A stretch of DNA of 64,000 nt from Conus ventricosus (Eukaryota > Mollusca > Gastropoda > Neogastropoda > Conidae), in NCBI GenBank assembly GCA_018398815.1, contig CM031601.1, forward strand, positions 33,378,253 through 33,442,252, read 5' to 3'. A program made the translations under genes and the position numbers. Shown here in pieces: positions 58,364-64,000 of this stretch. How positions within the stretch are numbered: position 1 is the first letter of the stretch; the number at the start of each line of letters is the position of its first letter. The notes beneath the pieces were generated by a model, which had not been told where the DNA came from, did not search any database, and worked only from the letters and a program-made list of their open reading frames with translations.

Positions 58364-61025
58364 GAGGACACGACGATGTTATAGAAAAAAATGTCTGGAG
58401 TGATGAATGTGCTTCTTCGTTTTGTGATTCCCTATGTGCTGAAAAAGCGTGTGAAAAATTTGATATTGCCACAAGTTTAATAGACACTGATGTAAATCTA
58501 GCTCTTAATACGTTTAACGAATGTATATTGGGATGTGCAGAATGTATGAAAAAATGTATCCATGGTCATGATAGAATTTCAAAGAACTGGTTTGACCATG
58601 AATGTTCTTTTAATAAAAGAAAGACTAGGAGATTATTGCGAATAAGTCGCCGCTCGTTGAGGGACGCTGACAGAACTGCATACGTTATAGCCAGACGTGA
58701 ATATAAACATTTACTAAAGAGAAAAGAGAAAGAATATAAGAAGTTATTAATAGATGAATTAGTAACATCAATAAAGTCTCAGAAGAATTTCTGGACTGTA
58801 ATTCGCAAAATATCGCAGAAAAGAACTCAGCCTAGAAACAACATTTCAGCTGAGATGTGGTTTCAACATTTTCAAGCCTTGTTAGAGTTAAATACTGAGA
58901 ATGAGCCAAACCAAGAGGGGTTAGAGGGGTTTGAAGATGAGTCTGATAGCTATATGAACCGTCCCATTAGTGAAGAAGAAGTATTATTAGCTATTAAAAA
59001 ACTGAAAAACCGTAAAGCAGCAGGCCCCGATGGCATTATTGGTGAACTGTTCAAATACTCTTCTGCCCAAGTTGTGCAATTTTGTGTGAAATTGTTTAAC
59101 AAATTGTTTGATAATGGTACGTTTCCAAATAACTGGACAGAATCAATAATTTTGCCCATATTTAAAAAGGGTGATGCTAATAATCCAAATAATTATAGGG
59201 CATCTCCCTAAGCAATATAAGTAGCAAACTGTACGGAATGATAGTAAATAATAGGCTGCAAGAATGGATAGAGGATAAAAACATCACTGGTGATCACCAA
59301 GCTGGTTTCAAAAAAGGTTATTCGACTGTTGATCACATGTTTACTTTAATGGCTATCGTTCAGAAACAGTTTTCCTATAATCGAAAATTGTACGTTGCTT
59401 TTATAGACTTTGAAAAAGCGTTTGATTCCATAAATAGAAATCTTCTTTGGCCAGTCATGATTAAAAACGGTATTAGGGGTAAACTCTACAGATGTATCAG
59501 GAGCATGTATGATGTAGTTAGAGCTAGAGTACGTTGTGGCGCTAAACTGACAGATTTTATTAACTGTACAGTTGGGGTTAGGCAGGGTGATGCTTGCAGT
59601 CCTGTTCTATTTTCGCTCTTTATTAATGAATTAGCCATTGAAGTGATCAACAATGGAAGACATGGGGCTTTGCTGACACTGGATGCTTTTGAATTGTTTA
59701 TACTTTTATTAGCAGATGATGTGGTTTTGATATCGGAGACTGTTATTGGCTTACAGACTCAACTGAATAGTTTACAACGCGCAGCTGCTTCTCTCCAACT
59801 AAGGGTTAATTTGTCCAAAAGTAACATCATTGTATTTCGTAAGGGTGGTTATCTAAGTGCACGAGAAAGATGGTTCTATGATGATGACGCAATGCCTGTT
59901 GTGAATGCTTATAAGTATTTGGGTATATTTTTCTCTACACGTCTAAGTTTTTTTTGGTGCGTGCAAGGATCTTGCTAGCAGAGCCAAAAATGCTTTACTC
60001 TGTATTATGAGGAAATTATATGTTCTCAATAATACGTCTTTTAATGTATTTCTCAAGTTGTTTGATAGTCAGGTTCAACCAATTGTTCAGTATGGGTCTG
60101 AATTATGGGGGTTAGATGGCGCTGCTGTATACTGTGAGTCTGTGCACCTGTTCGCATTAAAAAGGTTCTTGGGTGTGGACAGGCGCACGCCTAACGACTT
60201 GATTTATGGTGATACGAATAGATTCCCCATGTACATAGTCTCAGCAGTAAAATGCATTCGTTATTGGCTGAATTTACTTCATATGGAGGACCACAGATTA
60301 CCACGCAAAGCTTATAACATGTTATATGGTCTTGATGCTAGAGGAAAAAACAATTGGGTTAGTAAAGTTCGTACTTGTCTTTTTGAATATGGTTTTGGTT
60401 TCGTGTGGTTAAATCAAGGTGTTGGAAATGTTAAGCAGTTTTTACATTGTTTTCGTCAACGATTGATTGACTGCACTTGGCAAAAATGGTCAGACCATGT
60501 GCAGCATAGTGAGAGGTTTGATTTCTATAGAAATGTTTGCAGCTTTCATGATCTGAAACCTTATCTAACCTTAGAAATGGACAGGCACTTGAAATATATC
60601 ATGACCAAATTTAGGTTTGGAATATCAGAATTGGCAGTTCACAAGTTTAGATACAAAACCGTTGTTGATGACAATGTCTTGTTGTGTCCGCTTTGTAAAG
60701 AGTCTCCAGAAAATGAAATCCATTTTGTTCTTTGCTGTCCAGCCCTAAAGAACATTAGAACCGAATGTATTCAGCGAAAATTTTACAGACAGCCTTCTCT
60801 ATCTAAATTGTCTATACTTATGTCGTCAACCTCACCAGAAGTTGTTCGAAATTTCTCATTGTTTTTGTATAAGGCATTTAGATTTAGAGAAACAGTTTAC
60901 TTCTTGATGTACTAAAATGATTTGTGTTTGGAATGTTTGACAATCATGAGCATTTATCTCAGTTCATATATTATGCTCACTCACCCCTTCATAAAGGGCT
61001 AAGGCCTATATGAATAAATCATCCG

Positions 61026-61026
<1 letters not shown>
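58361..61026 (+). mobile_element. 5'-truncated LINE inserted in (TC)n
   Basis: Bounded by (TC)n on both sides. It contains most of ORF2 without the endonuclease, plus a 110-bp 3' UTR ending CTATATGAATAAATCATCC. The left boundary follows directly from TC repeat to coding sequence, as expected of 5' truncation. Confidence 0.85.
58363..60915 (+). pseudogene. LINE ORF2: reverse transcriptase and C-terminal zinc finger
   Basis: About 850 codons in three frames. The order is a helical, basic pre-RT region (58600-58800); KAAGPDGI (59020); a frameshift at 59205 from loss of one G; AGFKKGYSTVDHM; motif A FIDFEKAFDS (59403); motif B VRQGDACSPVLFSLFINELA (59578); motif C LLADDVV with both catalytic Asp (59708); KYLGIF (59915); a second frameshift in a T run at 59950; a thumb and C-terminal domain; and a CPLC...HFVLCC finger (60690). 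RT primes on nicked target DNA. Only two indels and no nonsense substitutions separate it from an open frame, so the insertion is young. It lacks the endonuclease. Confidence 0.92.

Positions 61027-61088
<62 letters not shown>
61027..61088. repeat. (TC)n tract at the LINE 3' junction
   Basis: Pure TC run directly after the LINE 3' UTR. Confidence 0.95.
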
Positions 61089-61091
<3 letters not shown>

Positions 61092-61195
61092 AACAGCCAC
61101 ACTCAGTTCGTCTTGTTGTCGCCCCAGCACAGCAGTCCTAAGACAGCAAGCTACGAAGTCGCTATGAGACAACCACCCACCAGACTGGACACAAC

Positions 61196-61432
61196 ACCGC
61201 CCTTCACAGTTAGTCCACATGTGGAAGGCCACGCTCTGTGGCCACTGATACTGCCCTTCACAGTTAGTCCACATGTGGAAGGCCACGCTCTGTGGCCACT
61301 GATACTGCCCTTCACAGTTAGTCCACATGTGGAAGGCCACGATCTGTGGCCACTGATACTGCCCTTCACAGGTAGTCCACATGTGGAAGGCCACGCTCTG
61401 TGGCCACTGATACTGCCCTTCACAGGTAGTCT
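61196..61432. repeat. 54-bp minisatellite, about 4.4 copies
   Basis: Unit contains GTCCACATGTGGAAGGCCAC and CTGTGGCCACTGATACTGCC, with palindromes CCACATGTGG and GGCCAC...GTGGCC. Triplet-length unit, so open on both strands. Confidence 0.94.
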
Positions 61433-62539
61433 ACACTGCCGGCCACTCCCCACCTCTCTCACTACGGCAGGTCCTTCAGGTCTGACGTCCACGATCCTGA
61501 TATAGCTCTTCGGGATGACCAGCAGCAGCAGGGCAGTGAGGACGGAGGCTTATTCCACGCTACACTACACCACCAGAATGACAGCACACTAAGGCGGGGC
61601 AGCGAAAATGGCACTTTTGATGTTTGACCCTGGCGTGACCGGCAATCTCCACATGTGACTGCCAGCTCGTTGCTGTACCAGACCGTTGTTTAGCCTGACA
61701 GTTGGATTCAACTGAAATGTGGCTCTGTTTGTTAGCTATCTCTATTCCAGCAGTATGTCATGGCTACGTGGAACTAGAAAGCATTTCATGCGACAGTCAC
61801 TGGACAAACCAATAATCGCCCAGTGTGTCATGGATGCGTTGGCACGGTACAGATTTCATGGCTTTCGAGGCTCCACTGACGTCTTCATGGCAGTAATAAA
61901 CAGCGTTGGTCTGGCGCAATTCTCGTTGAAAACTTCACATTGCGCTTTCATACACCATTCCTACCTTCATTCATTCAAATGTTACAACGATTTACAATAC
62001 AACTTATTGAGAATACACGTGAGCGAAGAAGACTGCCTGAAATGCATGGCTGAAAATATACAGGTAGGGTGGGCACACTTGGTAAAGTGCGAGGCAGTGA
62101 GCTCCAACATTTGGAGTTGCAAGGTACAGGAACGCTCACCAAACCATTTTAGATTCTGCTTTGGGATCTTCATGACCATCTCTGATCTGACTGCAGCGAC
62201 AGTGAGTCCGTAGTGAGTGGCATGCGGAGAGTGTGGAGACCAGGTTTTGAAACAAACCCTTCAGTCGATGGACCGTGGTTCCTCAAGGAAAACATTCTTC
62301 TCCGAGAAATCGAGTTGAACTAACCGAAGTCGCCATCGTTCATGCAAGATGCCACCGCAGGTAAAAAGCCATCAGACATGAGCGTGTGTAGGGTAACGTT
62401 AATACACACATGCAATACCAAATAATACAGACAGAAAAGGTTGAAGAGAGAGCTGAGGGAGGAGACTTGGTACATTCTTGACCATTACCTTCACCCGACC
62501 TTTGATTTACAGGCTGTGGACTGTCAGGCCTGTCCTACC
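61433..62539. other. unassigned stretch with weak ORF
   Basis: A + strand ORF of 164 residues at 61719-62213 has no domain that I recognise and no repeat origin. An exon or a spurious frame are both possible. Confidence 0.3.
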
Positions 62540-62634
62540 CCCCCCCCCCCCCCCATCTCCACACCAGCCCCCTCCCCCCCCCCAAAAAAAAAAAAAATCT
62601 TCCCCAACACCTCTCTCAACACACACACACAACA

Positions 62635-62682
<48 letters not shown>
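62540..62682. repeat. C run, A run, (CA)n tract
   Basis: Successive homopolymers then CA repeats. Confidence 0.95.
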
Positions 62683-62683
<1 letters not shown>

Positions 62684-62964
62684 GTAGACTAGAGTCGAGC
62701 CTAACTGACAGCAGCGTACAGCTCTGTGGGAGTGGTGCCCACAGAGGGAGGGAGACTGACGATGGTGCTCCCTGTCCACCTCCCCATGTCAAGGACTGTG
62801 GACAGAGGGGCGGCCAGCGGACAGCCGGGCATAAAGCACACTGCAGCCACCACTGACCCTTGACCCTCTGACCTCAGCCCGTCCTCTGCCCTTCACTCCC
62901 AGTGAACATGGGGCTGGTCCTCCGCTCCGCCTACATCACTCTGGTAGGTATTGAAATACACATA
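62683..62964. other. unassigned stretch
   Basis: Nothing recognised. Confidence 0.3.
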
Positions 62965-62968
62965 CACA

Positions 62969-62969
<1 letters not shown>

Positions 62970-63011
<42 letters not shown>

Positions 63012-63145
63012 TGAGAGAGGTGAGAGAGAGAGAGACAGAGAGAGACAGACAGACATACACACAGAGACAGATAGATAGACAAACAGACACACAACACAGA
63101 CAGACAGATAGACAGGCAGACAGAAAGACAGATAGACACACATAC
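62970..63145. repeat. (GA)n and (GACA)n/(GATA)n tract
   Basis: GA run with a G insert, then imperfect GACA and GATA tetramers. Confidence 0.93.
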
Positions 63146-64000
63146 AAGTAATGTTATGTTCGCAAAAGGTAGATATTTTCCCCCTTCTTTCTGAGCCGTT
63201 TCATCTTCCGTTCATTCCTGCTGCCATGCCAGCCACACCCAGCACGTGCTGTAGCACCTCCGGCATCCACGGAAAAGCAGTCGACATCAAGTGGTCGTGA
63301 AGCATCCCAGTCCCCTCTGTGGCGTGTTTCTGATCCAACACACGCAGGACACATCTTCTAAGCCGCTTGGCGACAGTCATCATTGCTTCACTGAAGGTTC
63401 TTTTCCAGAGAGCATCACCTCGTCCATCCCACGGTGCTCATGAACTTGCCAACAGCGACCACTTGCACACGAACTCTTCAGCGGCATGGACGTGGGGTGG
63501 ACAACAGTGCAGGCCTTTCCACGACAGCAGGACATAACGGTCCACACAGCTTTAGCCTTTCTTTCTTGCTTTCTTTTTTCTCTCCTCTAATTAACGAATG
63601 ATCAACGGGGGGGGGAAGAATAACCAAGATGATGCTATTGAGTTCCATTCTGGTCTGAAACTGCATAGCTACGCTTCATTTACGCTACCCCAAGTTCCTT
63701 TATATCATGGCGTCTAGCAGGCCAGAGAGATACAGCCACGTGCAGTGTTGGCTTCAGCATCTATCTGTCTACAATCCACTTCACCTTCGATGCAAACAAG
63801 ATCACCAATGTCTGTGTGGACTAGGGTCACAGGAATGTTGCTGTGCTAATGTACCGCCTTCGTGCGTGTTCCGCCACGCCTCACACACAGCAACATTCCT
63901 CTCCTTGTCAGATATACTATGTGCCACCAATGTTACAGCAAGTCCCCTGATTGGCAGACATACTATACGCCATTCATGCCCTCCACCGATGTTACAACAA
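63146..64000. other. unassigned stretch at the window edge
   Basis: A minus-strand frame around 63201-63420 (reading MMTVAKRLRRCVLRVLDQKH at its start) has coding-like character and may belong to an unidentified transposon, but I cannot name it. At the right edge a TGTTACARCAAGTC-type motif and ATACTATRYGCC recur (63910-64000), hinting at another tandem repeat. Confidence 0.3.

Overview
The window looks like nuclear DNA of an invertebrate animal, most likely a mollusc and plausibly a marine gastropod. This rests on GT-AG introns, TTAGGG-type interstitial telomere repeats, non-LTR retrotransposons with APE-type endonuclease and reverse transcriptase, very dense (GT)n, (GA)n and (CA)n tracts, and a Polinton of the kind common in lophotrochozoans. 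The species cannot be fixed from the sequence. There is one good host gene candidate, a THAP-domain gene. Most of the rest is mobile elements, about fifteen unrelated minisatellite families and microsatellites.

Layout. 1-0.45 kb: decayed RNase H domain of a LINE (minus strand). 0.87-1.75 kb: 62-bp minisatellite interrupted by a 192-bp inverted-repeat element that carries telomeric CCCTAA repeats and has 8-bp target duplications. 3.3-4.2 kb: 47-bp minisatellite. 7.36-26.41 kb: an 18.8-kb Polinton/Maverick (adintovirus-like) element with about 220-bp terminal inverted repeats (TIRs) and a CACGTG target duplication, abutted on its left by a 197-bp miniature derivative of its own ends. 27.7-39.3 kb: minisatellites, GA/GT tracts and LINE tails. 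39.86 kb: a hammerhead-ribozyme-like motif. 40.6-41.7 kb: dead CR1/Jockey-like LINE. 41.9-53.3 kb: almost continuous minisatellites. 55.2-56.5 kb: THAP gene inside a 2.2-kb-spaced inverted repeat. 58.3-61.1 kb: a long LINE ORF2 fragment flanked on both sides by (TC)n. 61.2-64 kb: another minisatellite, microsatellites and unassigned sequence.

The Polinton carries a virus-like gene set: packaging ATPase, several virion-type proteins, a candidate double-jelly-roll major capsid protein, protein-primed DNA polymerase B and retrovirus-like integrase. Together these would replicate, package and integrate the element. The adenain-like protease was not found; it may lie in 19.95-23.88 kb, a stretch so rich in homopolymers that it looks like a poor-quality consensus. 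Nearly every Polinton gene is cut by single-base indels, mostly in homopolymers, while catalytic motifs are preserved, so assembly error competes with real decay. A truncated LINE lies in the right part of the element.

Family assignments come from reading translated sequence and remembered family features, not from database searches.
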